Below are positions 21,793 through 31,616 of a DNA stretch of 43,975 nt, piece by piece. Location of the stretch: the NCBI GenBank assembly GCA_022592445.1, contig JABYQR010000357.1, forward strand, positions 1 through 43,975, given 5' to 3'. The notes under the pieces were generated by a model that was not told where the DNA came from, did no database searches, and saw only the letters and a program-made list of their open reading frames with translations. The DNA is from Cytidiella melzeri. Lineage: Eukaryota; Basidiomycota; Agaricomycetes; Polyporales; Irpicaceae. Both the position numbers and the translations under genes were made by a program. The stretch's first letter is position 1. Every line of letters starts with the position of its first letter.

Positions 21793-22641
21793 ATGGCGGA
21801 AGATGTTGCCACCCCTGTCCCTACTTCGACATCATCTGCGTATCGGATCACTCCTCTCGCCGGACCGGAAAATTACCTCACGTGGCGAATCCAGCTTAGC
21901 GACATCCTCCGAGAATTGGATCTATGGGGGCATGTCAGCGGAACTGTGGAGAAGCCGAGGCAAGGAGATACCAGCGAATGGGAAGCTAAAGATCAGAAGG
22001 CGCTTACCACGATCCGTCTCCGCATCAATAATGATATGATGATGCATGTGATGGCCGCCAAAACTTCGAAGGAGGCTTTTGATGCCTTGGCCAACGTTTT
22101 TGCCACTCAGGGCAGTGTTGCCCGCGTCGTTATCCGACGAAAACTTTTTAGTTACCGCATCGACGAGACGGAGGATCTCACGGTGAAGATCCGAGACATT
22201 AAGCGTCTCTGGATTGAATATTATATGGTCCGAGGAACCGCTACCGCATTGGGCGATAACGATCTCGCAATGTGTATTCTCTCGGCGTTACCGGAATCTT
22301 GGGACGCATTCGTTTCCGTCACCGCCGCTGATGGCGATCTCACCTCTGCCAGCCTTATTGGTCGTATTGTGCAGGAGGAATCTCAGCGCAAGTCCCGCGG
22401 CACTGCCCAGACTTTTGCAGCCACTCGCGTTGTGCCGAAGAAACGGCGTTTTCGCACTGGAGTCACTTGTCACAAGTGTGGCAAGGAGGGTCACATCAGA
22501 CCCGAATGTGAGGAACAAGATAAGCCCGCCGCTCAGTCTAATTTGGCGACTCCGCCAGCAGCTTATTCAATGGTCGCTACGGACCCCCTCGCTACAATTG
22601 GTTCGCACACTCACACCGACGCGCCGGAGTATAACTTCTAG
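21793..22641 (+). CDS. gag: Copia-type Gag with zinc knuckle
   Basis: Uninterrupted ORF of 282 aa starting at ATG 21793. The frame is open further upstream, but this ATG starts MAEDVATPVP and matches the usual length. It has the copia gag-polypeptide (UBN2-like) layout: an early YLTWRIQLSDIL motif, then AKTSKEAFDALANVFATQ, then a zinc knuckle CHKCGKEGHIRPEC (CX2CX4HX4C) near residue 232. Gag forms the particle that packages element RNA. No pol reading frame follows; the 3' LTR purine tract comes about 30 bp after the stop. The intact frame suggests fairly recent activity or selection for gag. Confidence 0.9.
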   Translation: MAEDVATPVPTSTSSAYRITPLAGPENYLTWRIQLSDILRELDLWGHVSGTVEKPRQGDTSEWEAKDQKALTTIRLRINNDMMMHVMAAKTSKEAFDALANVFATQGSVARVVIRRKLFSYRIDETEDLTVKIRDIKRLWIEYYMVRGTATALGDNDLAMCILSALPESWDAFVSVTAADGDLTSASLIGRIVQEESQRKSRGTAQTFAATRVVPKKRRFRTGVTCHKCGKEGHIRPECEEQDKPAAQSNLATPPAAYSMVATDPLATIGSHTHTDAPEYNF

Positions 22642-22683
22642 GCAACTCGCGTTTGTTCTCACGCTCTGCTCGTTGAGGGGGAG

Positions 22684-22910
22684 TGTTGTCATTTCAGGTT
22701 TTTCGCATCATTCTTGTTTGTATCCGCTTGATCCCGCCGCCCGCCTTCTTCATTCCGCGCGGATTACTTGTCTTGATATTCCCTTTTCGTCTTATCCGTC
22801 TGGCTAAAATAATATAAATCCCGTGTATTTTTGTAGCTACTCAATAACATTGTGTTCATTCATTCAAGCCCCCCTTCCCGTGCGCGCTCCAAAACCCTGC
22901 AAAAGCAACA
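22684..22910 (+). repeat. 3' LTR of the gag-only copia element
   Basis: 227 bp, TGTTGTCATTTC...AAAAGCAACA, with short inverted ends TGTTG/CAACA and a TATA-like ataatataaatcc near 22809. Differs from the rebuilt 5' LTR at 5 of 227 positions. Confidence 0.92.
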
Positions 22911-23232
22911 TTTACCATTTCCCCTTTTCTCACGAAAACACTTTATTCATGTACTATAGTATCTTGGCTGTGCACAATATGTTTCCGTGAATAATCGGAG
23001 GGGGACAAAGGTGTTTGAGAAGGTCTGCACAAAGGTGACTTTCCCCCCGCCAAAAAGTTCGACCTGTCACAGGCATGTCACGCATAAGCGCTCGTTAATT
23101 CGCTGGTAATCAGCGCCGGTCGGAGTTTCCAGCCCACGAGACATTGTCACGCCCGCCTGCATCGTGAAGAGTATACCTCCCGCTGCTCTCTGCACATTAG
23201 CCAGAGAAACTAGGAAGCACTTTTTCATGATA
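22911..23232. other. Short spacer between two mobile elements
   Basis: About 320 bases between the copia 3' LTR and the left end of the DDE-1 element. No gene seen. It starts with the probable target duplication TTTAC and ends with the TA duplicated by the next element. Confidence 0.5.
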
Positions 23233-23256
23233 CTGTACCTTTACGACCGTAGCGGG
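23233..23256 (+). repeat. Left terminal inverted repeat of the DDE-1 element
   Basis: CTGTACCTTTACGACCGTAG plus CGGG. Preceded by TA. One mismatch against the inverted right end. Confidence 0.85.
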
Positions 23257-23842
23257 CATGGGTTGTGACCGTGACACCCCATGTTGTTAAGATTTAGCAA
23301 CAAATTGCCGGTGGGACCTGTGACATGGGCCGAAATAACAACATGTATGATAACCACATGTCGGGCGCCTCGTGACCCATCGAAGCGCTGAAGTAAAGAC
23401 AGAGTTTCAAAACATGAATGCCCGGTTGTTACCACATAACAAACATGCTTATATCACTTTGTATTCATCAACCGCACCTCAGAAAACCTTTCAATTCAAG
23501 GTTAAGGTTGAAACAATCAAAGTGTAGTCAGCAACCAATGAGAGAGCACAAAGAACCCGATATGGAACTTTGTAGCGCCGCCCTGAGTGTGGCCATGGCC
23601 ATGCTCCTTCCTCCATGGTATGCATGTTCAGTGAACATACATTGAAGTCTTCTACATAAGTACATGATAGAAGCATAGCTATTTTATTTGACAAAGCAAA
23701 ACTCGCCGCGAGAATGAATAGCTGTGGTGAACTTTCCGTTACGGCGGGGCTTGAATCCCGACACAATTGGGCTGAGAGGAATGAAAATACATGAGGGAGC
23801 TGTTGCTCACGGTAAATTGCTTCCCCTACCTGTCCTTCACCA

Positions 23843-24918
23843 ATGTCTACTGAGGCCCATGTCACTGACCTCACACGGCCACCTACTGCAATGGAAATTG
23901 CACTTCAAATCCCTGCACCCATCCAGCACATCGTCCAACCTGCGAAGTCACTCTCGATTGTGTCCCTTTTACGGTCGTCAATAATCCCTGGTACATGCGC
24001 AATGCTCAATCCAGAGCTGTCCCACACAGCTCCTTGGATTTCATCTATAATACCCAGCGCAATCTTCAAGCCCGAGGACCTTCTGCAGATGGCATTGCCT
24101 CCTATACGTGTCGTTGAGGCTGTAGAGAAAGCGCTGTTGACTCCGTTGTCAGCAGCTCCTCAGTCGATTATTGCAGCTCACCTATCCGACCAACCTGGCG
24201 TTCTGAAACATCTTCCGCTCTGGGTGGTCACGTACTGGAAAGCTGCGCATAGGGTGCGGATGGTTCACAAATGTGGAGGACGAGTTTGGAGTGGGCGCAG
24301 AAAGGAACTGCAGGTTCTACTTACGGCCGTCAGGCGTTGGAACATCTAAACAAAAACCTAACTCACCTGGCCTGGGACGACTCCTTGAAAGGAGATGTAC
24401 GGAGCTCAACTTCTTTATCGAGCATTTCAGAATGTATCCCTGCCTATCTATCCAATGCGCTTCTGACTGGTTCACATATCGATCAACTGCTTGCTCGACT
24501 AAGACGAAGACTTGAAACCTTACCTGAGATTGGATGGACAGCATCTCATTCACTGGTTGGACCGGATATGATTTTGAGCATTGTTGCGACATCAAAGAAC
24601 ACACCGGAGAACGTCGAGCATCTCCGAAAGTACGACGCAATACGTCTGCTAGAGTTTGACCTTGTGGGCGGACATACCGCAAGCATAGGAGGAATTGCGT
24701 ACATAAACGACAATCACTACACTGCTGTTGTGCTCCGTGTAAGGGACAGGTATCTTGGGTACAGCGACTCTATGAATGGACGGATGCCGAAGGACCTTCG
24801 ATGTGCTATGCTATGGTGGATTGCTAGGTTGATGGACAAAGGGCTCGATGGCGGTGATACGCCCGGAAATCGCTGGACGTGCAACAGGCCCAAAGGCGAG
24901 CACATTCGCATGGACTAG
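23843..24918 (+). pseudogene. Ulp1-like cysteine protease ORF, frameshifted and 3' truncated
   Basis: Two overlapping plus-strand frames: 23843-24349 (starts MSTEAHVTDL, ends near WKAAHRVRMVHK before drifting) and 24271-24918. The second contains a Ulp1-type protease pattern: INDNHYTAVVL with the catalytic His, and YLGYSDSMNGR with the catalytic Asp. Proteins of this kind are common in basidiomycete transposons. The frame change near 24270-24350 is a 1-nt shift or an intron I could not place. The ORF stops (HIRMD, TAG at 24916-24918) before the region where the catalytic Cys is expected, and the pentamer array begins about 35 bases later. It is probably inactive. The N-terminal half is not recognised. 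Confidence 0.6.
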
Positions 24919-24949
24919 CAGCAGCCCTTGGTTCTGGCAAGACTGGTAT

Positions 24950-25612
24950 TGCATCGCCTTGCTTTGCTTTGCTTTCCATTGCATCGCTTCGCCTTGCTTT
25001 GCTTGGCACCGCTTCATTTCGCCTTGCTTCGCATTGGGTCGCTTTGCTTCCCTTTGCTTCGCGTCCCCTCGCCTTGCATTCCCTTCGCGTTGCCTCGCGT
25101 CACGTCGCATTATCTCGCGTTGCCTCGCGTTGCCTTGCCTTGCATTCCCTCCGCTTCGCTTCGCCTCGCGCCGCCTTGCCTTGCATGTTGCTTCGCGTCG
25201 CGTCGCGCCGCCTTGCTTCGCCTCGCGTTATCTCGCGCTGCCTCGCGTTGCCTTGCATTGCATTCCCTCCGGTTCGTTTCGCCTCGCGCCGCCTCGCATT
25301 GCCTCGCCTTGCATGTTGCTTCGCGTCGCGTTGCGCCGCCTTGCTTCGCCTCGCGTTATCTCGCGCTGCCTCGCGATTGCCTCGCTTCTCCTCCACTTTG
25401 CTTGGCCTCGCGTCGCCTTGCTTGGCCTCGCGTCGCCTTGCATTGCCTCGCTTCGCATTGCCTCGCGTCGCATCGTGCCGCCTTGCTTTGCCTCGCGCCG
25501 CCTCGCGTTGCATCGTGCCGCCTTGCTTTGCCTCGCGCCGCCTCGCGTTGCATTCCCTCTGCTTTGGTTCGCATGGCTTTGCATTGCATGGCTTCACTTG
25601 CCGCATATTGCA
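24950..25612. repeat. Degenerate pentanucleotide array (TTGCC/TCGCG type)
   Basis: About 660 bp made almost entirely of 5-nt units such as ttgcc, ttgct, tcgcc, tcgcg, ttgca and tcgct. Higher-order repeats are visible: tgcatgttgcttcgcgtcgc occurs near 25182 and 25311, and a segment with gcatcgtgccgccttgctttg occurs twice near 25470-25540. Because 5 is not a multiple of 3 and the units rarely form stops, long open frames appear in all three plus frames and on the minus strand. They are compositional artefacts, not genes. Confidence 0.85.
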
Positions 25613-27015
25613 TCCTTGTAGTCCCTCGCACTCAAGCTCATAGCTGTTGGAACCCCCCGGCCCCCTTTTCCACTCCCTCGGATTCCGCAGCCTGTTCTCT
25701 TTGCAGAGCGGCTAAAGGCAGTGCCCCATCGCTCCTGTAACGTGTTTCGCGTTTGTCCCTCGTTTCATCGCGCAATGCCCCTTTCCTTGCCTTGCTCTCG
25801 CATGGCTTCAATTTGCTATAGCCCCTATTGCCTTTTACTTATATACGCTGTGTCTGTACTTTGCTTAGCTCAGAATACGACACCCCCGCGGTTTTCCCCT
25901 CAAAGTTGCCCCTGCCACTTTTCCCTTGCTTCTTGAGCAACTCCGCAGTGTGTATCTCTCACCCTGCGCCACTTTCTCCTTCATTGCGACCCCCTTTTTG
26001 TGTTCCTACTGCGTTCATTTCACTGCGTTACTTACTGCGCTGCGTTTCTCCTTCACTGCGACCCCCTTTTACAGCCGCCCCTTCTCTTTCTCAAGGCTAC
26101 TGAGTATTACTGCGTTCTCCTTCACTGCGACCCCCTTTTACAGCCGCCCCTTCTCTTTCTCAAGGCTACTGAGTTTTAGACTGCGTTTGTTCTGTGATCC
26201 CATTGCGTTTCCTACTGTGTTTGCCATGGCGTTTTGCGTTATCCTCTTGCAATGAGCCAGCGCAGTCCTTTCTCTCGCACTTTACCACACCACTTACTCT
26301 CCCCCCTCTTGTGTATCGCATGCCAATTGCTCCCCTTTCCTCACCACTGCGTTGCCCCTAGCTCTATCACTTTTATACCACTTTCTTTTGCAACACTTAA
26401 GTTCTATTGCCTCTTTGCATTGCATTGCCTTGCTTGGTTTTACTTTACACCTTTCTACCCGGAACTTTTCCCAGCTACCCAAACAAACCACAGTGCTTTT
26501 GGCCTGGCACTCCGAGCCCTGCAAATGCATCACCGCTCGCCCGAGTCTAGGTGCAGCCTAGGACTCTTGGACCCACTCGCAACCTACATTCACGCATACC
26601 CTCAACCCCTCCTTACACATGTAATCGCCTCTTGCGAGGTCAGGTGTGTTTGTGCCCGGTCCCTTTGTGGCCGGGGGGTATGTTAGTGTCACAGCAGCAG
26701 GGATGTTCCTATCGATCAGTGGATTCAACACTTGCCAATAACATTGCAGTCAACTTACGACGGACACTCTTGCGTAATGCTAGCGGTGAACGCACTTACC
26801 CATCACTACGCTCCGGAGATTAGTCTGGTTGAACCAACCTGAACATCGCTTGCAGTTGAGCGCATTTCAGCATTCAACAATATCTGCCAAATACATTTCG
26901 ATGCGGTAAGCAGAGTTATTGCAGATTTATCTTACAGGAAGGCTCACGTTTACTCCTCTGATAGCTCTCTGACTCTGATGCCGATCTACCCGTTTGAAGT
27001 TTTGCTAGCCTCTCT
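25613..27015. other. Pyrimidine-rich interior of the DDE-1 element, no clear gene
   Basis: Strongly C/T-biased on the plus strand up to about 26640. Frames are open but low in complexity, with no motif. From about 26690 the composition becomes normal; this could include the promoter or 5' exons of the transposase gene, but nothing specific can be supported. Confidence 0.4.
26048..26173. repeat. Tandem duplication, 57-bp unit at 69-bp spacing
   Basis: 26048-26104 and 26117-26173 are identical: they begin ctccttcactgcgaccccct and end ctcaaggctactgag. A third, partial copy (ctccttcattgcgacccccttttt) lies near 25977. Confidence 0.85.
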
Positions 27016-29737
27016 ATGAATGCAGCGTTCAGTTTTGAATGTACTGTGCCAGGCGCTGGTTGTTTACATACCTTGGATGAGCCACGCAACATCCAGAGTC
27101 CTACTCATACTGGCGAAATCCTCCAGTCAAGTCGAGAGTCAAGCATGACGGTTCCAGTTCTTGATTCATCAAGTCCTGTTTTATCACGTCAGCAATCTTT
27201 CATGAATCGGGACAGTGTTGACTTTGCTCAAGACGGAGAGCCATCGAGGAAGCAACTTTGTGTTGGTACCGAAGCACCCTTGGTATTCCCAGTTGTACGC
27301 GAGGCAAAATCAAAGAAATCAACACCAAGCTAATACATCCTGCCTTTGCGAGGTTCAAGCCCATCACCTGAGATGAGTTGCAAGAAGTTAGTTGGCTGGA
27401 GCAAATTGCCAAAGATGAGAGACTGGCTGAGATAGCACAGCGTGAGGAGAGAGAGAAAGAGAGACAAAGGAAGAAAGATTGCGAAGGGAATCGGATTCGA
27501 AAGGCACAGCAACGGGTGCGGAAACGTCAGCTGGCCACAGAACACTCGGACAGTGAAGACAATGCTACCGGGAGATCAGGAAAAGATATGAAGGTGAGAG
27601 TTTGCTATTCAGTCAGATTGTCGTACTCACAATAGAAAATCTAGCTACGCAAGCTGCAGCTCCACGATGACATCTCTCAGTCGCGGTCTGTACCATCTCG
27701 AGACGTTGTCGCTGAAGTATTGCGGCCATTTCGTCAGTTGAAAGCAGTACTCGATGCTGGCAAGACAGAGACTAGAGGACGTAAGAAGAAGCTTGAGAAT
27801 GAGCCAGAAAATCGTGTGAAAGCTCACCGCATGCACTGGATGAATCCGCTCCTGTTTGGTCAGATTGAAGCCACCGCCAAGTCTATTGGCTATCCATGGA
27901 AGCCAAAAGACATTGTCCGCAAGCTTCGGAGCATTAATCCTGTCTTTGAACATCTAGATCCGCGTCAAATCTCTGAGTGGTGGAATACCGACATTAGCGA
28001 TCGCTTGGTTTGGAAGGACTCAGTCCAGAAGCGACTGCAAAGGAAGCATAGAGCAGGCGGTGAGGTTACACATGTGGGAATTCTGGTCAGTTCAGCCCTA
28101 CCTACGAAAAGAAAAGTGCTGACCAATTTCTACAAGCGTGCTTATCCTGATATGACAAAGCTCATCATCAATGTACTTGAGGAGCTACGAAAAGCATCAG
28201 CAACAGTCGACGTGCCAACTGTCCGAGCCGTCATGATCGGCTACATTACGACGTATGCATCAGAGGTTCTTGAGAAGAAAGGAAAGGACGGGCAACATTT
28301 CAAATGCTCGGAGGCATTTGTTCGCGTGTTCTTGAAGAAAGTGATGGATTCGTCCTTACAAAGGTCAACGCGCACTGGTCAGAAGGTCCCTGGAAACGTA
28401 GATGCTCTATTGAAGAAGGCTTTTCTTCGTGCAAGTGCGGCTATCCGTGATGGAAAGATCCAGGCGTGCTTTGTGGTAAACACAGACCAGACCCAGTGTG
28501 TGTATAGTCATGACACGTCGAAGACCTTCGAAAAGAGAGGGGTAAAGCAGGTAGCTACGGCAGGCAAAGAGGAGAAACGTGCCTTTACTCTTGTTGTCGG
28601 TATCTCTCAGAGCGGAGACGTCCTTCCTTTCCAGGCCATCTATCAAGGGTTGAATGACCGACAGTTGCTACCAAAGAAATCTGCTGATCCAACATTAGCA
28701 CCATTCTGGGAAGCTGCGAAGACAGCTGAAATTTGCTTCGAGGTTTCAAAAACATTGATGTACTGGTCAACGCAGGCGACAATGCGGAGTTACGTCAAAT
28801 ACATCCTCGTTCCATACTTTGAGAAGCAGAAGGTTTGCCTTGGCCTTCCGAACCAGCGCTGTTTATGGGTCATCGATGTTTGGTCAGTTCATTGCTCGCT
28901 GGAGTTCCGTTCATGGCTACAGGCTACGTACCCATGGGTAGTGCTCAACTATATTCCTGGAGGATGCACAGGGCTCTGGCAGCCAACCGACGTTGGCATT
29001 CAGCAGCCACTAAAACATGCAATCCGTCCAAGTGCTCACCATCACATCATACAAGAAACCCTGACACAGCTCAATCTTGGAGCCTCTGCAGGCAAGATTA
29101 AGTTCGATACAAAGATAGGCACATTACGTGATCGCTCCGTTGAGTGGCTGGTGAATGGCTATAACGCCATCAACGACGCCAGTCTTGTGAGAAAGGTCAG
29201 TGCTAACACTGTCCTTGTGTAAAATTATGCTAATAGCTCTCACCGCTATGTGCATAGTCATGGGAACTCTGTCGTGTGCCAGGCACCTTGTTCAATTTCT
29301 CTCACGCAAGCCTGGATAGCGAGGAGGCTTGCGAAGCCCTCAATGCGCTTGTTTGTAACGATCCGGACTTCTATACAGAAATCACCAGCGGAAAAAGCAA
29401 GCATGATGTTCCTGGCGATGCTCTGAAAATTGCTGAAGATGGTGACGATGCCTGGAACCTTGGCAAAGGTGATGACGTGAGTCTTACTGTAAAGGCCGTC
29501 ATTGCTCGTACCACTGCGCCAGAGACTTACAGCAGCGCACTTGACGAGACGTCCGATGCAGATGGAGAGAGCTCAGATGAGGATTATCAACCGCCTGTGC
29601 AGGTCAAACATAACATCGATGGAGAGAAAGCCGAAGAGCAGACGGAGAGAGTAGGCAAAAGGGCGCGAGTCCCAAATAAGCGCTACGACAGTGCTTTGTG
29701 GACCCGTTGTGATGCATCAGACGAGGAGGAGGTGTAG
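27016..29737 (+). pseudogene. Pogo/DDE-1 superfamily transposase with disrupted N-terminal part
   Basis: The best part reads from 27372: exons 27372-27593, 27645-29195 and 29258-29737, about 750 codons in one consistent frame. A coiled, charged segment (EEREKERQRKKDC) precedes a DNA-binding-like region. The DDE-1 catalytic core follows, with acidic residues in VNTDQTQCV, WVIDVWSVH and LWQPTDVGIQ. The C-terminal exon is acidic and ends with the basic GKRARVPNKRYD. Upstream the same frame reads INTKLIHPAFARFKPIT, then TGA (27369-27371), then DELQEV; the TGA probably replaced a Trp codon. Still further upstream, 27016-27320 is coding-like (MNAAFSFECTV...) but in another frame, so a 1-nt shift lies near 27300-27318. 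The gene lies inside matching terminal repeats. Without the N-terminus it may still give a shorter protein. Confidence 0.8.
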
Positions 29738-29903
29738 AATATGTTTTATATGTATCTCTACATACAATGGTTTTACTTCCTTTGCGCTGCAGGCCCGACA
29801 AATCCAGTTGTAGAGAACTTGTAAATTTAACAACATGAGCCCTCTGTGACCCGTGACATTGACCAAAATAACAACAAAAGTCGACCTCACCGTGACCGTG
29901 ACC

Positions 29904-29927
29904 CCCGCTACGGTTGTAAAGGTACAG
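29904..29927 (-). repeat. Right terminal inverted repeat of the DDE-1 element
   Basis: CCCGCTACGGTTGTAAAGGT plus ACAG, followed by the TA target duplication. Confidence 0.85.
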
Positions 29928-29929
29928 TA

Positions 29930-31616
29930 CAACACATGGGCGCCTAATGCATTTTTCGCGCGGATTGGACGTAGTTCCTCGCGCACAACGTCAATCAGCC
30001 TTTTTTTTACTAAGGACACAATTTTTACATCATAATGAATGTGTGAGAACTGTAACCCAACACTATATGCAAAAAATGAGCTCGAACGACGAGAAAAATC
30101 GTGCGCACTCGGGGTGTCGCAAGACTTTTTGCCGCTACTGTATATTCGGGATTCTGCTCGCAAGGCCGGGAATAAATCAGCAACAAATTTGGAACTGACA
30201 AGTGGCAAAGACTTACCCCACTGCACCCCAGCCATAGCTGGACATCCCAGTCCAACTCTCTTGAGTAAGTTGTAGAGAATAGTGTGAATAGATAAAACGA
30301 AAAAAACCGTGCAAGTCACGTCTGTGTTGGCTCTCGTGGGAAATCCTAGGCGTCTAGAGCGGGAGGTGCGCGCAAGTGTGCATAATTCCGACTACAATGT
30401 ATTTCATAGATTCAAGTACAGTACACTACTCAATCTTTGTGCTGTAGTATACTGATGACAGTCCCGACAGGCAATACACTTTTGGCATAACGGCGGGATG
30501 GCCAGCGGAGAGGGCGCACGTCCGAGATCTCTGCTGATTCTCGGCATGCCCGGCATGCCCCTGGAAACGCCACCAAAGGTGGCGATGAACTCGACGAACC
30601 AGCGACCTGACAAACCACCTAAGAATTGACCATGCCTCAGACGACCACCCACCACACTCCCTCAGACAATCACCACACTCCCTCAGACAACCACCACACT
30701 CCCTCAGACAACCACCATTCTCTCGCAAGTGAATTTACTCGCTGCGTAGAGTCTGTACGACGACGGAAACAACATTACGGGCCAATTTCCTGAAGCTGGG
30801 GCAAAATGGTGCAGGTATGTGTTTCCAAGGACATCGTGACTCCATTCATATCCGGAGTCGGTATGACGTTATTTATGGGTATTTATTCGAAGTCGCGAAC
30901 ATCACAATTTTGTGATTTTTCATGTCACAATCATGGTTTTGACCGGTGCACTCGCAAACATGCGAACAAAAACAAGAAACCACTCATCACACTCGGGCGC
31001 TTCAGTAGCGCTTAACATGCCGCTGCTTTCCTCAATTGGCAAGTTTGGTCTCCCACGCTCCTCCCCAGCATCCAGGAAGGATTTCTAAGACACAAATCTT
31101 CACATAGCTATAGAATAGTAGGATTGAGCAATTATTGTAATTCTTTTCTCCTACTATGTAATGTTCAATTTGTGCAGCAACACCCATAACCTGTTATAAA
31201 GCTCTTGGAGATCAATAAAGCAATGAATTCCAGTAGCTCCATGGCTCCAGTGACAATGAGATTGTTGCATTAGTATACTACTATACATTACAGGTGTGTT
31301 GATTTTGTACTGGGGGAATTCAGCTGCACAGTGAGCTTGCAAAGCCTTTTTACTACCAAGAGGGCCCCGCCGCTCGGGCGGCTCAACCCCCATATTTGGT
31401 CTCCCATCAAAACTCGCGCAAATAGACGCTTGATGGTGAGGACCGTGGACTCGTTTCGCGAAAGTGAAACCGTGACCACGTCACAAATCCTCGTTCACGC
31501 CCTCGTTTCGCCCATTGTGACCGTGCAAACGAGTGGTTTCTTGATAAAAACCCAAAAATAACTTCATAGTCGGTCTCAAGTTTTCCGTCAAGTCCTTTAC
31601 TTCCCCATCGACTACG
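29930..31616. other. Non-coding stretch before the FunK1 gene
   Basis: No gene could be supported on either strand. It contains a short minisatellite (30653-30715) and two copies of tttggtctccca (near 31048 and 31397). The last 200 bases should include the FunK1 promoter. Confidence 0.45.
30653..30715. repeat. 21-bp minisatellite, three units
   Basis: Unit cacactccctcagacaaycac repeated three times head to tail, the first copy with one base different, plus a partial copy on each side. Confidence 0.9.

Larger units (their letters stand above)
17465..22910 (+). mobile_element. Gag-only Ty1/copia LTR element, 5' LTR split by a nested insertion
   Basis: The 3' LTR is 22684-22910 (227 bp, TGTTG...CAACA). 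The 5' LTR consists of 17465-17554 plus 21493-21631, interrupted by the 3938-bp insertion at 17555-21492; joined, it is also 227 bp. The flanks are TTCAC (17460-17464) and TTTAC (22911-22915), a likely 5-bp target duplication with one change. A possible primer-binding site follows the 5' LTR at 21632 (ggttatgagcc), and a purine tract (ttgagggggag, 22673-22683) precedes the 3' LTR. The internal part is only about 1.05 kb and codes for gag alone, with no protease, integrase or reverse transcriptase. It would need pol from another element. This layout resembles the TR-GAG elements described in plants. Confidence 0.9.
23233..29927 (+). mobile_element. Large pogo-like (DDE-1) DNA transposon with Ulp1-like cargo
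   Basis: Ends are 24-nt terminal inverted repeats (23233-23256 and 29904-29927) matching at 23 of 24 positions, starting CTGTACCTTTAC. Each end is flanked by TA (23231-23232 and 29928-29929), the target duplication typical of the Tc1/mariner/pogo group. Near both ends lie related subterminal stretches in the same orientation (gacctgtgacatgggccgaaataacaac at about 23311-23338; gacccgtgacattgaccaaaataacaac at about 29848-29875) and clusters of gtgaccgtgac. Inside are a broken Ulp1-like protease ORF, a degenerate pentamer array and a DDE-1 transposase. At 6.7 kb it is much larger than the usual pogo element. Confidence 0.82.

Noticed and set aside
24848..25740. Three long plus-strand and several minus-strand open frames of 90-270 codons
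   Set aside because: They are produced by the degenerate 5-nt array, which lacks stop codons in most frames. Composition is monotonous and no motif or splice logic is present.
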